From the NCBI GenBank assembly GCA_030533445.1, contig CM060065.1, forward strand, positions 3,708,341-3,772,340: a stretch of 64,000 bases of DNA, given 5' to 3'. Both the position numbers and the translations under genes were made by a program. Below the pieces are notes generated by a model. The model was not told the origin of the DNA, did not search any database, and saw only the letters and a list, made by a program, of their open reading frames with translations. This DNA comes from Cyprinodon diabolis. Its lineage: Eukaryota > Chordata > Actinopteri > Cyprinodontiformes > Cyprinodontidae. Of the stretch, positions 12,551-23,366 are shown piece by piece (positions within the stretch are counted from its first letter, which is position 1; the number at the start of each line of letters is the position of its first letter).

Positions 12551-13440
12551 GATGTCAGGGCTCTGTGGGCAGCAGTAGCCACCATCAGCCACTCCGATGT
12601 CAGGGCTCTGTCGGCAGCAGTAGCCAACATCAGCCACTCCGATGTCAGGGCTCTGTCGGCAGCAGCGGGCACCATCAGCCACTCCGATGTCAGGCTCTGT
12701 CGGCAGCAGCGGGCACCATCAGCCACTCCGATGTCAGGGCTTTGTCTGCAGCAGCGGGCACCATCATCCACTCCGATGTCAGGCTCTGCCGGCAGCAGCG
12801 GGCACCATCAGCCACTCCGATGTCAGGCTCTGCCGGCAGCAGCGGGCACCATCAGCCACTCCGATGTCAGGCTCTAGCGGGCACCATCAGCCACTCCGAT
12901 GTCAGGCTCTGTCGGCCCTCTGTCGGCAGCAGCGGGCACCATCAGCTACTCCGATGTCAGGCTCTGTTGGCAGCAGTAGCCACCATCAGCCACTCCGATG
13001 TCAGGGCTCTGTGGGCAGCAGTAGCCACCATCAGCCACTCCGATGTCAGGGCTCTGTCGGCAGAAGTAGCCACCATCAGCCACTCCGATGTCAGGGCTCT
13101 GTGGGCAGCAGTAGCCACCATCAGCCACTCCGATGTCAGGGCTCTGTCGGCAGCAGTAGCCAACATCAGCCACTCCGATGTCAGGGCTCTGTCGGCAGCA
13201 GCGGGCACCATCAGCCACTCCGATGTCAGGGCTTTGTCTGCAGCAGCGGGCACCATCATCCACTCCGATGTCAGGCTCTGCCGGCAGCAGCGGGCACCAT
13301 CAGCCACTCCGATGTCAGGCTCTGCCGGCAGCAGCGGGCACCATCAGCCACTCCGATGTCAGGCTCTAGCGGGCACCATCAGCCACTCCGATGTCAGGCT
13401 CTGTCGGCCCTCTGTCGGCAGCAGCGGGCACCATCAGCCA
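12551..13440 (+). repeat. Half-kilobase duplication rich in 45-bp CAGGGCTCT units
   Basis: Two related segments, about 12551-12930 and 13087-13440, share the order of CTCTGTGGGC units, a CTTTGTCTGCAG unit, a CATCATCC unit, a 35-base CTCTAGCGGGC unit and a 55-base CCCTCTGTCGG unit. The offset is 536 at the left (12561 to 13097) and 492 further right (12741 to 13233), so copy 2 lacks one 44-base unit. Runs of 45-base units remove the reverse-strand stop, which explains the reverse open frames here (12466-12771, 12957-13307). They are not evidence of genes. Confidence 0.85.
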
Positions 13441-14580
13441 CTCCGATGTCAGGCTCTGCCGGCAGCAGCGGGCACCATCAGCCACTCCGATGTCAGGCTC
13501 TAGCGGGCACCATCAGCCACTCCGATGTCAGGCTCTGTCGGCCCTCTGTCGGCAGCAGCGGGCACCATCAGCTACTCCGATGTCAGGCTCTGCCGGCAGC
13601 AGCGGGCAGCCACTCCGATGTCAGGGCTCTGTCGACAGCAGCGGGCACCATCAGCCACTCCGATGTCAGGCTCTGTCGGCAGCAGCGGGCACCATCAGCC
13701 ACTCCGATGTCAGGGCTCTGCCGGCAGCAGCGGGCACCATCAGCCACTCCGATGTCAGGCTCTGCCGGCACCATCAGCCACTCCGATGTCAGGCTCTGTC
13801 GGCACCATCAGGCACTGCGATGTCAGGCTCTGCCGGCAGCAGTAGCCACCATCAGCAACTCCGATGTCAGGCTCTGTCGGCACCATCAGCCACTCCGATG
13901 TCAGGCTCTGCCGGCAACAGTAGCCACCATCAGCCACTCCGATGTCAGGCTCTGTCGGCACCATCAGCCACTCCGATGTCAGGCTCTGTCGGCAGCAGTA
14001 GCCACCATCAGCCACTCCGATGTCAGGCTCTGCCGGCAGCAGCGGGCACCATCAGCCACTCCGATGTCAGGCTCTGTCGGCAGCAGTAGCCACCATCAGC
14101 AACTCCAATGTCAGGCTCTGTCGGCAGCAGCGGGCACCATCAGCCAGTCCGATGTCAGGCTATGTCGGCAGCAGTAGCCACCATCAGCCACTCCGATTTC
14201 AGGCTCTGTCGGCAGCAGCGGGCTCCATCAGCCACTCCGATGTCAGGCTATGTCGGCAGCAGTAGCCACCATCAGCCACTCCGATTTCAGGCTCTGTCGG
14301 CAGCAGCGGGCTCCATCAGCCACTCCGATGTCAGGCTCTGTCGGCAGCAGTAGCCACCATCAGCAACTCCAATGTCAGGCTCTGTCGGCAGCAGCGGGCA
14401 CCATCAGCCACTCCGATGTCAGGCTCTGCCGGCAGCAGCGGGCTCCATCAGCCACTCCGATGTCAGGCTCTGTCGGCACCATCAGCCACTCCGATGTCAG
14501 GCTCTGCCGGCAGCAGCGGGCACCATCAGCCACTCCGATGTCAGGCTCTGTCGGCACCATCAGCCACTCCGATGTCAGGC
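13441..14580 (+). repeat. Mixed-length unit block with 34-, 38- and 55-bp units
   Basis: A 38-base unit lacking CCATCA (GGGCAGCCACTCC, near 13605) is followed by a 45-base CAGGGCTCT unit with TCGACAGC near 13633; this pair recurs later in the window. Several 34-base units (TCGGCACCATC) lie at 13765-13965 and 14470-14560. An 88-base local duplication places GGCTATGTCGG at about 14158 and 14246. No gene was seen. Confidence 0.82.
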
Positions 14581-15061
14581 TCTGCCGGCAACAGTAGCCA
14601 CCATCAGCCACTCCGATGTCAGGGCTCTGCCGGCACCAGCAGGCACCATCAGCCACTCCGATGTCAGGCTCTGTTGGCAGCAGTAGCCACCATCAGCTAC
14701 TCCGATGTCAGGCTCTCTTGGCAGCAGTAGCCACCATCAGCCACTCCGATGTCAGGCTCTGTTGGCAGTAGTAGCCACCATTTGCAAATCCGATGTCAGG
14801 CTTTGTTAGCAGCAGTAGCCACCATCAGCCACTCCGATGTCAGGGCTCTGCCGGCAGCAGCGGGCACCATCAGCCACTCCGATGTCAGGCTCTGTCGGCA
14901 GCAGCGGGCACCATCAGCCACTCCGATGTCAGGCTCTGCCGGCAGCAGCGGGCACCATCAGCCACTCCGATGTCAGGCTCTGCCGGCAGCAGCGGGCACC
15001 ATCAGCCACTCCGATGTCAGGCTCTGCCGGCACCATCAGCCACTCCAATGTCAGGCTCTGT
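14581..15061 (+). repeat. First TTTGCAAATC-marked module
   Basis: The module runs from a CAACAGTAGCC unit through a CGGCACCAGCAGGCACC unit and a CTCTCTTGGC unit to the marker TTTGCAAATC at 14781-14790, then GGCTTTGTTAGC. Much of it recurs 666 bases on (14581 to 15247, 14781 to 15447). The marker replaces CAGCCACTC inside an otherwise normal unit and makes a 10-base palindrome, ATTTGCAAAT. Eight copies of the marker occur, all between 14781 and 26183. Confidence 0.85.
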
Positions 15062-16454
15062 CGGCACCATCAGCCACTCCGATGTCAGGCTCTGTCGGCA
15101 CCATCAGCCACTCCGATGTCAGGCTCTGTCGGCAACAGTAGCCACCATCAGCTACTCCGATGTCAGGCTCTGTTGGCAGCAGTAGCCACCATCAGCCACT
15201 CCGATGTCAGGCTCTGTCGGCACCATCAGCCAGTCCGATGTCAGGCTCTGCCGGCAACAGTAGCCACCATCAGCCACTCCGATGTCAGGGCTCTGCCGGC
15301 ACCAGCAGGCACCATCAGCCACTCCGATGTCAGGCTCTGTTGGCAGCAGTAGCCACCATCAGCTACTCCGATGTCAGGCTCTCTTGGCAGCAGTAGCCAC
15401 CATCAGCCACTCCGATGTCAGGCTCTGTTGGCAGTAGTAGCCACCATTTGCAAATCCGATGTCAGGCTTTGTTAGCAGCAGTAGCCACCATCAGCCACTC
15501 CGATGTCAGGGCTCTGCCGGCAGCAGCGGGCACCATCAGCCACTCCGATGTCAGGCTCTGTCGGCAGCAGCGGGCACCATCAGCCACTCCGATGTCAGGC
15601 TCTGCCGGCAGCAGCGGGCACCATCAGCCACTCCGATGTCAGGCTCTGTCGGCCCTCTGTCGGCAGCAGCGGTCACCATCAGCCACTCCGATGTCAGGCT
15701 CTGTCGGCCCTCTGTCGGCAGCAGCGGGCACCATCAGCCACTCCGATGTCAGGCTCTGTCGGCCCTCTGTCGGCAGCAGCGGGCACCATCAGCAACTCCG
15801 ATGTCAGGCTCTGTCGGCACCATCAGCCACTCCGATGTCAGGCTCTGCCGGCAACAGTAGCCACCATCAGCTACTCCGATGTCAGGCTCTGTCGGCACCA
15901 TCAGCCACTCCGATGTCAGGCTCTGCCGGCAACAGTAGCCACCATCAGCTACTCCGATGTCAGGCTCTGTCGGCAGCAGTAGCCACCATCAGCCACTCCG
16001 ATGTCAGGCTCTGTCGGCAGCAGTAGCCACCATCAGCAACTCCAATGTCAGGCTCTGTCGGCAGCAGCGGGCACCATCAGCCACTCCGATGTCAGGCTCT
16101 GTCGGCAGCAGTAGCCACCATCAGCAACTCCAATGTCAGGCTCTGTCGGCAGCAGCGGGCACCATCAGCCAGTCCGATGTCAGGCTCTGCCGGCAGCAGC
16201 GGGCTCCATCAGCCACTCCGATGTCAGGCTCTGTCGGCAGCAGCGGGCACCATCAGCCAGTCCGATGTCAGGCTATGTCGGCAGCAGTAGCCACCATCAG
16301 CAACTCCAATGTCAGGCTCTGTCGGCAGCAGCGGGCACCATCAGCCACTCCGATGTCAGGCTCTGCCGGCAACAGTAGCCACCATCAGCCACTCCGATGT
16401 CAGGCTCTGCCGGCAGCAGCGGGCACCATCAGCCACTCCGATGTCAGGCTCTGC
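15062..16454 (+). repeat. 1,393-bp tandem duplication, copy 1
   Basis: This segment is repeated directly at an offset of 1,393. The period fits 22 units of 44, five of 34, two of 45 and three of 55 bases (sum 1,393, 32 units). It contains a TTTGCAAATC marker at 15447, the three 55-base units at about 15640-15790, and CAGCAACTCCAATG units near 16039 and 16127. I found no mismatch with copy 2 in the regions compared. Confidence 0.93.
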
Positions 16455-17877
16455 CGGCACCATCAGCCACTCCGATGTCAGGCTCTGTCGGCACCATCAG
16501 CCACTCCGATGTCAGGCTCTGTCGGCAACAGTAGCCACCATCAGCTACTCCGATGTCAGGCTCTGTTGGCAGCAGTAGCCACCATCAGCCACTCCGATGT
16601 CAGGCTCTGTCGGCACCATCAGCCAGTCCGATGTCAGGCTCTGCCGGCAACAGTAGCCACCATCAGCCACTCCGATGTCAGGGCTCTGCCGGCACCAGCA
16701 GGCACCATCAGCCACTCCGATGTCAGGCTCTGTTGGCAGCAGTAGCCACCATCAGCTACTCCGATGTCAGGCTCTCTTGGCAGCAGTAGCCACCATCAGC
16801 CACTCCGATGTCAGGCTCTGTTGGCAGTAGTAGCCACCATTTGCAAATCCGATGTCAGGCTTTGTTAGCAGCAGTAGCCACCATCAGCCACTCCGATGTC
16901 AGGGCTCTGCCGGCAGCAGCGGGCACCATCAGCCACTCCGATGTCAGGCTCTGTCGGCAGCAGCGGGCACCATCAGCCACTCCGATGTCAGGCTCTGCCG
17001 GCAGCAGCGGGCACCATCAGCCACTCCGATGTCAGGCTCTGTCGGCCCTCTGTCGGCAGCAGCGGTCACCATCAGCCACTCCGATGTCAGGCTCTGTCGG
17101 CCCTCTGTCGGCAGCAGCGGGCACCATCAGCCACTCCGATGTCAGGCTCTGTCGGCCCTCTGTCGGCAGCAGCGGGCACCATCAGCAACTCCGATGTCAG
17201 GCTCTGTCGGCACCATCAGCCACTCCGATGTCAGGCTCTGCCGGCAACAGTAGCCACCATCAGCTACTCCGATGTCAGGCTCTGTCGGCACCATCAGCCA
17301 CTCCGATGTCAGGCTCTGCCGGCAACAGTAGCCACCATCAGCTACTCCGATGTCAGGCTCTGTCGGCAGCAGTAGCCACCATCAGCCACTCCGATGTCAG
17401 GCTCTGTCGGCAGCAGTAGCCACCATCAGCAACTCCAATGTCAGGCTCTGTCGGCAGCAGCGGGCACCATCAGCCACTCCGATGTCAGGCTCTGTCGGCA
17501 GCAGTAGCCACCATCAGCAACTCCAATGTCAGGCTCTGTCGGCAGCAGCGGGCACCATCAGCCAGTCCGATGTCAGGCTCTGCCGGCAGCAGCGGGCTCC
17601 ATCAGCCACTCCGATGTCAGGCTCTGTCGGCAGCAGCGGGCACCATCAGCCAGTCCGATGTCAGGCTATGTCGGCAGCAGTAGCCACCATCAGCAACTCC
17701 AATGTCAGGCTCTGTCGGCAGCAGCGGGCACCATCAGCCACTCCGATGTCAGGCTCTGCCGGCAACAGTAGCCACCATCAGCCACTCCGATGTCAGGCTC
17801 TGCCGGCAGCAGCGGGCACCATCAGCCACTCCGATGTCAGGCTCTGCCGGCACCATCAGCCACTCCGATGTCAGGCT
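16455..17877 (+). repeat. 1,393-bp tandem duplication, copy 2
   Basis: This is the head-to-tail copy of 15062-16454, running about 30 bases into a third period before diverging at 17878 (CTATGTCGG against CTCTGTCGG). The TTTGCAAATC marker is at 16840, exactly 1,393 after the previous one. All open-frame boundaries shift by 1,393 with identical peptides, so the duplication is recent or is an assembly duplicate. Confidence 0.93.
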
Positions 17878-18950
17878 ATGTCGGCAGCAGTAGCCACCAT
17901 CAGCCACTCCGATTTCAGGCTCTGTCGGCAGCAGCGGGCTCCATCAGCCACTCCGATGTCAGGCTCTGCCGGCACCAGCAGGCACCATCAGCCACTCCGA
18001 TGTCAGGCTCTGTTGGCAGCAGTAGCCACCATCAGCTACTCCGATGTCAGGCTCTCTTGGCAGCAGTAGCCACCATCAGCCACTCCGATGTCAGGCTCTG
18101 TTGGCAGCAGTAGCCACCATTTGCAAATCCGATGTCAGGCTTTGTTAGCAGCAGTAGCCACCATCAGCCACTCCGATGTCAGGCTCTGTCGGCAACAGTA
18201 GCCACCATCAGCTACTCCGATGTCAGGCTCTGTTGGCAGCAGAAGCCACCATCAGCCACTCCGATGTCAGGCTCTGTTGGCAGCAGTAGCCACCATCAGC
18301 CACTCCGATGTCAAGCTCTGTCGGCAGCAGTGGGCACCATCAGCCACTCCGATGTCAGGCTCTGCCGGCAGCAGTAGCCACCATCAGCCACTCCGATGTC
18401 AGGCTCTGCCGGCAGCAGTAGCCACCATCAGCCACTCCGATGTCAGGCTCTGCCGGCAGCAGTAGCCACCGTCAGCCACTCCGATGTCAGGCTCTGCCGG
18501 CAGCATCAGCCACTCTGATGTCAGGCTCTGCCGGCAGCAGTAGCCACCGTCAGCCACTCCGATGTCAGGCTCTGTCGGCACCATCAGCCACTCTGATGTC
18601 AGGCTCTGCCGGCAGCAGTAGCCACCATCAGCCACTCCGATGTCAGGCTCTGCCGGCAGCAGTAGCCACCGTCAGCCACTCCGATGTCAGGCTCTGCCGG
18701 CAGCAGTAGCCACCATCAGCCACTCCGATGTCAGGCTCTGTCGGCAGCAGTAGCCACCGTCAGCCACTCCGATGTCAGACTCTGTCGGCAGCAGTAGCCA
18801 CCATCAGCCACTCCGATGTCAGGCTCTGCCGGCAGCAGTAGCCACCATCAGCCACTCCGATGTCAGGCTCTGTCGGCAGCAGTAGCCACCGTCAGCCACT
18901 CCGATGTCAGACTCTGTCGGCAGCAGTAGCCACCATCAGCCACTCCGATG
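17878..18950 (+). repeat. TTTGCAAATC module then T-type unit run
   Basis: The left part (to about 18350) repeats the module with its marker at 18120 and is matched again at about 20600-20950 (18220 to 20823, offset 2,603). From about 18360 to 18950 nearly all units are T-type with CCACCGTC or CCACCATC, some with CACTCTGATG, plus a 34-base unit near 18570. Only short forward frames survive here because TAG recurs. Confidence 0.82.
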
Positions 18951-19430
18951 TCAGGCTCTGCTGGCAGCAGTAGCCAACATCAGCCACACCGATGTCAGGC
19001 TCTGCCGGCTTCAGTAGCCAACATCAGCCACTCCGATGTCAGGCTCTGTCGGCAGCAGCGGGCACCATCAGCCACTCCGATGTCAGGCTCTGCCGGCAGC
19101 AGTGGGCACCATCAGCCACTCCGATGTCAGGGCTTTGTCGGCAGCAGCGGGCACCATCAGCCACTCCGATGTCAGGCTCTTCCGGCAGCAGCGGACACCA
19201 TCAGCCACTCCGATGTCAGGCTCTGCCGGCAGCAGTGGGCACCATCAGCCACTCCGATGTCAGGCTCTGTCGGCAGCAGTAGCCACCGTCAGCCACTTCG
19301 ATGTCAGGCTCTGTCGGCAGCAGCGGGCACCATCAGTCAGTCCGATGTCAGGCTCTGCCGGCAGCAGCGGGCACCATCAGCCACTCCGATGTCAGGCTCT
19401 GTTGGCAGCAGTAGCCACCATCAGCCACTT
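18951..19430 (+). repeat. GCTTCAG/TTCCGGC block, copy 1
   Basis: A distinctive run includes CAGCCACACCGATG, GGCTTCAGTAGCC, a 45-base GGGCTTTGTCGG unit, a CTCTTCCGGC unit and CGGACACC. It matches the block beginning at 21124 at offset 2,173. The offset becomes 2,129 after about 19080 because this copy has one extra 44-base unit. Nothing non-repetitive is present. Confidence 0.85.
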
Positions 19431-20630
19431 CGATGTCAGGCTCTGTCGGCAGCAGCGGGCACCATCAGGCAGTCCGATGTCAGGCTCTGCCGGCAGCAGC
19501 GGGCACCATCAGCCACTCCGATGTCAGGCTCTGTCGGCCCTCTGTCGGCAGCAGCGGGCACCATCAGCCACTACGATGTCAGGATCTGTCGGCCCTCTGT
19601 CGGCAGCAGCGGGCACCATCAGCCACTCCGATGTCAGGCTCTGTCGGCCCTCTGTCGGCAGCAGCGGTCACCATCAGCCACTCCGATGTCAGGCTCTGTC
19701 GGCCCTCTGTCGGCAGCAGCGGGCACCATCAGCCACTCCGATGTCAGGCTCTGTCGGCCCTCTGTCGGCAGCAGCGGGCACCATCAGCAACTCCGATGTC
19801 AGGCTCTGTCGGCACCATCAGCCACTCCGATGTCAGGCTCTGCCGGCAACAGTAGCCACCATCAGCTAGTCCGATGTCAGGCTCTGTCGGCACCATCAGC
19901 CACTCCGATGTCAGGCTCTGCCGGCAACAGTAGCCACCATCAGCTACTCCGATGTCAGGCTCTGTCGGCAGCAGTAGCCACCATCAGCCACTCCGATGTC
20001 AGGCTCTGTCGGCAGCAGTAACCACCATCAGCAACTCCAATGTCAGGCTCTGTCGGCAGCAGCGGGCACCATCAGCCACTCCGATGTCAGGCTCTGTCGG
20101 CAGCAGTAGCCACCATCAGCAACTCCAATGTCAGGCTCTGTCGGCAGCAGCGGGCACCATCAGCCAGTCCGATGTCAGGCTCTGCCGGCAGCAGCGGGCT
20201 CCATCAGCCACTCCGATGTCAGGCTCTGTCGGCAGCAGCGGGCACCATCAGCCAGTCCGATGTCAGGCTATGTCGGCAGCAGTAGCCACCATCAGCAACT
20301 CCAATGTCAGGCTTTGTCGGCAGCAGCGGGCACCATCAGCCAGTCCGATGTCAGGCTATGTCGGCAGCAGTAGCCACCATCAGCCACTCCGATTTCAGGC
20401 TCTGTCGGCAGCAGCGGGCACCATCAGCCACTCCGATGTCAGGCTCTGCCGGCAGCAGCGGGCACCATCAGCCACTCCGATGTCAGGCTCTGTCGGCACC
20501 ATCAGCCACTCCGATGTCAGGGCTCTGCCGGCACCAGCAGGCACCATCAGCCACTCCGATGTCAGGCTCTGTTGGCAGCAGTAGCCACCATCAGCTACTC
20601 CGATGTCAGGCTCTCTTAGCAGCAGTAGCC
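19431..20630 (+). repeat. 55-bp-unit cluster and CAACTCCAATG units
   Basis: Five 55-base units with the CCCTCTGTCGG insertion lie at about 19530-19790, then 34-base and CAACAGTAGCC units, then CAGCAACTCCAATG, CTATGTCGG and CTCCGATTTCAGG variants in the order also found at 15.7-16.4, 17.1-17.8, 24.0-24.7 and 26.5-27.2 kb. This is one copy of a dispersed higher-order module. The single-base TAACCACC variant near 20020 is private to it. Confidence 0.83.
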
Positions 20631-21123
20631 ACCATCAGCCACTCCGATGTCAGGCTCTGTTGGCAGCAGTAGCCACCATTTGCAAATCCGATGTCAGGCT
20701 TTGTTAGCAGCAGTAGCCACCATCAGCTACTCCGATGTCAGGCTCTGTCGGCAACAGTAGCCACCATCAGCCACTCCGATGTCAGGCTCTGTCGGCAACA
20801 GTAGCCACCATCAGCTACTCCGATGTCAGGCTCTGTTGGCAGCAGAAGCCACCATCAGCCACTCCGATGTCAGGCTCTGTTGGCAGCAGTAGCCACCATC
20901 AGCCACTCCGATGTCAAGCTCTGTCGGCAGCAGTGGGCACCATCAGCCACTCCGATGTCAGGCTCTGTCGGCACCATCAGCCACTCTGATGTCAGGCTCT
21001 GCCGGCAGCAGCGGGCACCATCAGCCACTCCGATGTCAGGCTCTGCTGGCAGCAGTAGCCACCATCAGCCACTCCGATGTCAGGCTCTGCCGGCAGCAGC
21101 GGGCACCATCAGCCACTCCGATG
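20631..21123 (+). repeat. TTTGCAAATC module and T-type units
   Basis: The marker TTTGCAAATC is at 20679, followed by GGCTTTGTTAGC and CAACAGTAGCC units. A GCAGAAGCCACC unit near 20840 corresponds to the one near 18240. Units then alternate T-type and G-type, with one 34-base unit near 20960, up to the start of the next duplicated block. No gene was seen. Confidence 0.8.
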
Positions 21124-21695
21124 TCAGGCTCTGCTGGCAGCAGTAGCCAACATCAGCCACACCGATGTCAGGCTCTGCCGGCTTCAGTAGCCAACATCAG
21201 CCACTCCGATGTCAGGCTCTGTCGGCAGCAGCGGGCACCATCAGCCACTCCGATGTCAGGGCTTTGTCGGCAGCAGCGGGCACCATCAGCCACTCCGATG
21301 TCAGGCTCTTCCGGCAGCAGCGGACACCATCAGCCACTCCGATGTCAGGCTCTGCCGGCAGCAGTGGGCACCATCAGCCACTCCGATGTCAGGCTCTGTT
21401 GGCAGCAGTAGCCACCATCAGCCACTTCGATGTCAGGCTCTGTCGGCAGCAGCGGGCACCATCAGGCAGTCCGATGTCAGGCTCTGCCGGCAGCAGCGGG
21501 CACCATCAGCCACTCCGATGTCAGGCTCTGTTGGCAGCAGCAGCCACCATCAGCCACTTCGATGTCAGGCTCTGTCGGCAGCAGCGGGCACCATCAGGCA
21601 GTCCGATGTCAGGCTCTGCCGGCAGCAGCGGGCACCATCAGCCACTTCGATGTCAGGCTCTGTCGGCAGCAGCGGGCACCATCAGCCACTCCGAT
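21124..21695 (+). repeat. GCTTCAG/TTCCGGC block, copy 2
   Basis: This is the second copy of 18951-19430, with the same CACACCGATG, GGCTTCAG, 45-base GGGCTTTGTCGG and CTCTTCCGGC units in order. It continues into a local duplication of CACTTCGATG and CATCAGGCAGTCC units at about 21420-21610. All units belong to the array family. Confidence 0.84.
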
Positions 21696-21830
21696 GTCAG
21701 GGCTCTGCCGGCAGCAGCGTGCACCATCAGCCACTCCGATGTCAGGGCTCTGCCGGCAGCAGCGTGCACCATCAGCCACTCCGATGTCAGGGCTCTGCCG
21801 GCAGCAGCGTGCACCATCAGCCACTCCGAT
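21696..21830 (+). repeat. Three identical 45-bp units with GTGCACC
   Basis: Units 21696-21740, 21741-21785 and 21786-21830 are identical 45-mers. Each has the extra G of CAGGGCTCT and the rare CAGCGTGCACC change. Single copies of the GTGCACC variant occur elsewhere (near 30790, 31370, 33950, 36670, 43140), so this is a local triplication. Forty-five is a multiple of three, so both strands stay in frame across it, which creates open frames without implying coding. Confidence 0.92.
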
Positions 21831-22734
21831 GTCAGGCTCTGCCGGCAGCAGCGGACACCATCAGCCACTCCGATGTCAGGCTCTGCCGGCAGCAGTGGGC
21901 ACCATCAGCCACTCCGATGTCAGGCTCTGCCGGCAGCAGTGGGCACCATCAGCCACTCCGATGTCAGGGCTTTGTCGGCAGCAGCGGGCACCATCAGCCA
22001 CTCCGATGTCAGGCTCTGTCGGCAGCAGCGGGCACCATCAGCCACTCCGATGTCAGGCTCCGTAGGCAGCAGCGGGCACCATCAGCCACTCCGATGTCAG
22101 GGCTTTGTCGGCAGCAGCGGGCACCATCATCCACTCCGATGTCAGGCTCTGCCGGCAGCAGCGGGCACCATCAGCCACTCCGATGTCAGGCTCTGCCGGC
22201 AGCAGCGGGCACCATCAGCCACTCCGATGTCAGGCTCTGTCGGCCCTCTGTCGGCAGCAGCGGGCACCATCAGCTACTCCGATGTCAGGCTCTGTTGGCA
22301 GCAGTAGCCACCATCAGCCACTTCGATGTCAGGCTCTGCCGGCAGCAGCGTGCAGCCACTCCGATGTCAGGGCTCTGTCGACAGCAGCGGGCACCATCAG
22401 CCACTCCGATGTCAGGCTCTGTCGGCAGCAGCGGGCACCATCAGCCACTCCGATGTCAGGGCTCTGCCGGCAGAAGCGGGCACCATCAGCCACTCCGATG
22501 TCAGGCTCTGCCGGCACCATCAGCCACTCCGATGTCAGGCTCTGTCGGCACCATCAGGCACTGCGATGTCAGGCTCTGCCGGCAGCAGTAGCCACCATCA
22601 GCCACTCCGATGTCAGGCTCTGCCGGCAGCAGCGGGCACCATCAGCAACTCCGATGTCAGGCTCTGTCGGCAGCAGTACCCACCATCAGCAACTCCAATG
22701 TCAGGCTCTGTCGGCAGCAGCGGGCACCATCAGC
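21831..22734 (+). repeat. Mixed-unit block with 38-, 45- and 55-bp units
   Basis: This block holds CGGACACC and CAGTGGGCACC units, 45-base GGGCTTTGTCGG units near 21967 and 22100, a CTCCGTAGG unit near 22060, one 55-base unit near 22240, and the 38-base GTGCAGCCACTCC unit near 22350 followed by TCGACAGC. The 38-base/TCGACAGC pair is the same module seen at 13.6, 34.0, 34.25, 36.7, 37.0, 40.5, 40.7, 43.2, 44.8 and 47.2 kb. No gene was seen. Confidence 0.82.
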
Positions 22735-23130
22735 CACTCCGATGTCAGGCTCTGTCGGCAGCAGTAGCCACCATCAGCAACTCCAATGTCAGGCTCTGTC
22801 GTCAGCAGCGGGCACCATCAGCCAGTCCGATGTCAGGCTCTGCCGGCAGCAGCGGGCTCCATCAGCCACTCCGATGTCAGGCTCTGTCGGCAGCAGTAGC
22901 CACCATCAGCAACTCCAATGTCAGGCTCTGTCGGCAGCAGCGGGCACCATCAGCCAGTCCGATGTCAGGCTCTGTCGGCAGCAGCGGGCTCCATCAGCCA
23001 CTCCGATGTCAGGCTCTGTCGGCAGCAGTAGCCACCATCAGCAACTCCAATGTCAGGCTCTGTCGGCAGCAGCGGGCACCATCAGCCAGTCCGATGTCAG
23101 GCTCTGTCGGCAGCAGCGGGCTCCATCAGC
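22735..23130 (+). repeat. 132-bp higher-order trimer with CAACTCCAATG
   Basis: The AACTCCAATG variant recurs at 22779, 22911 and 23043, exactly 132 bases apart. Each is followed by a G-type CAGCCAGTCC unit and a GGGCTCCATC unit. Small differences (TCGTCAGC in the first, GCCGG or GTCGG in the third position) separate the copies. Because 132 is a multiple of three, the forward frames pass through all copies unchanged. Confidence 0.88.
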
Positions 23131-23366
23131 CACTCCGATGTCAGGCTCTGTCGGCACCATCAGCCACTCCGATGTCAGGCTCTGCCGGCAACAGTAGCCA
23201 CCATCAGCCACTCCGATGTCAGGCTCTGTCAGCAGCAGCGGGCACCATCAGCCACTCCGATGTCAGGGCTCTGCCGGCACCAGCAGGCACCATCAGCCAC
23301 TCCGATGTCAGGCTCTGTTGGCAGCAGTAGCCACCATTTGCAAATCCGATGTCAGGCTTTGTTAGC
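23131..23366 (+). repeat. TTTGCAAATC module (marker at 23337)
   Basis: A 34-base unit, a CAACAGTAGCC unit, a 45-base CAGGGCTCT unit with CGGCACCAGCAGG, and a unit with TTTGCAAATC at 23337-23346 followed by GGCTTTGTTAGC make up this shortened module. The CTCTCTTGGC unit present in other copies is missing. Confidence 0.82.

Noticed and set aside
12466..13307. Antisense genes on the reverse strand (frames of 86-116 codons here and others elsewhere)
   Set aside because: They occur only where 45- or 34-base units remove the reverse TGA from phase, and they encode only reverse-read repeat peptide.
14781..14790. TTTGCAAATC as a promoter or enhancer of a nearby gene
   Set aside because: No gene lies in the window and all eight copies travel with the same higher-order module. 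It is reported only as a possible binding site.
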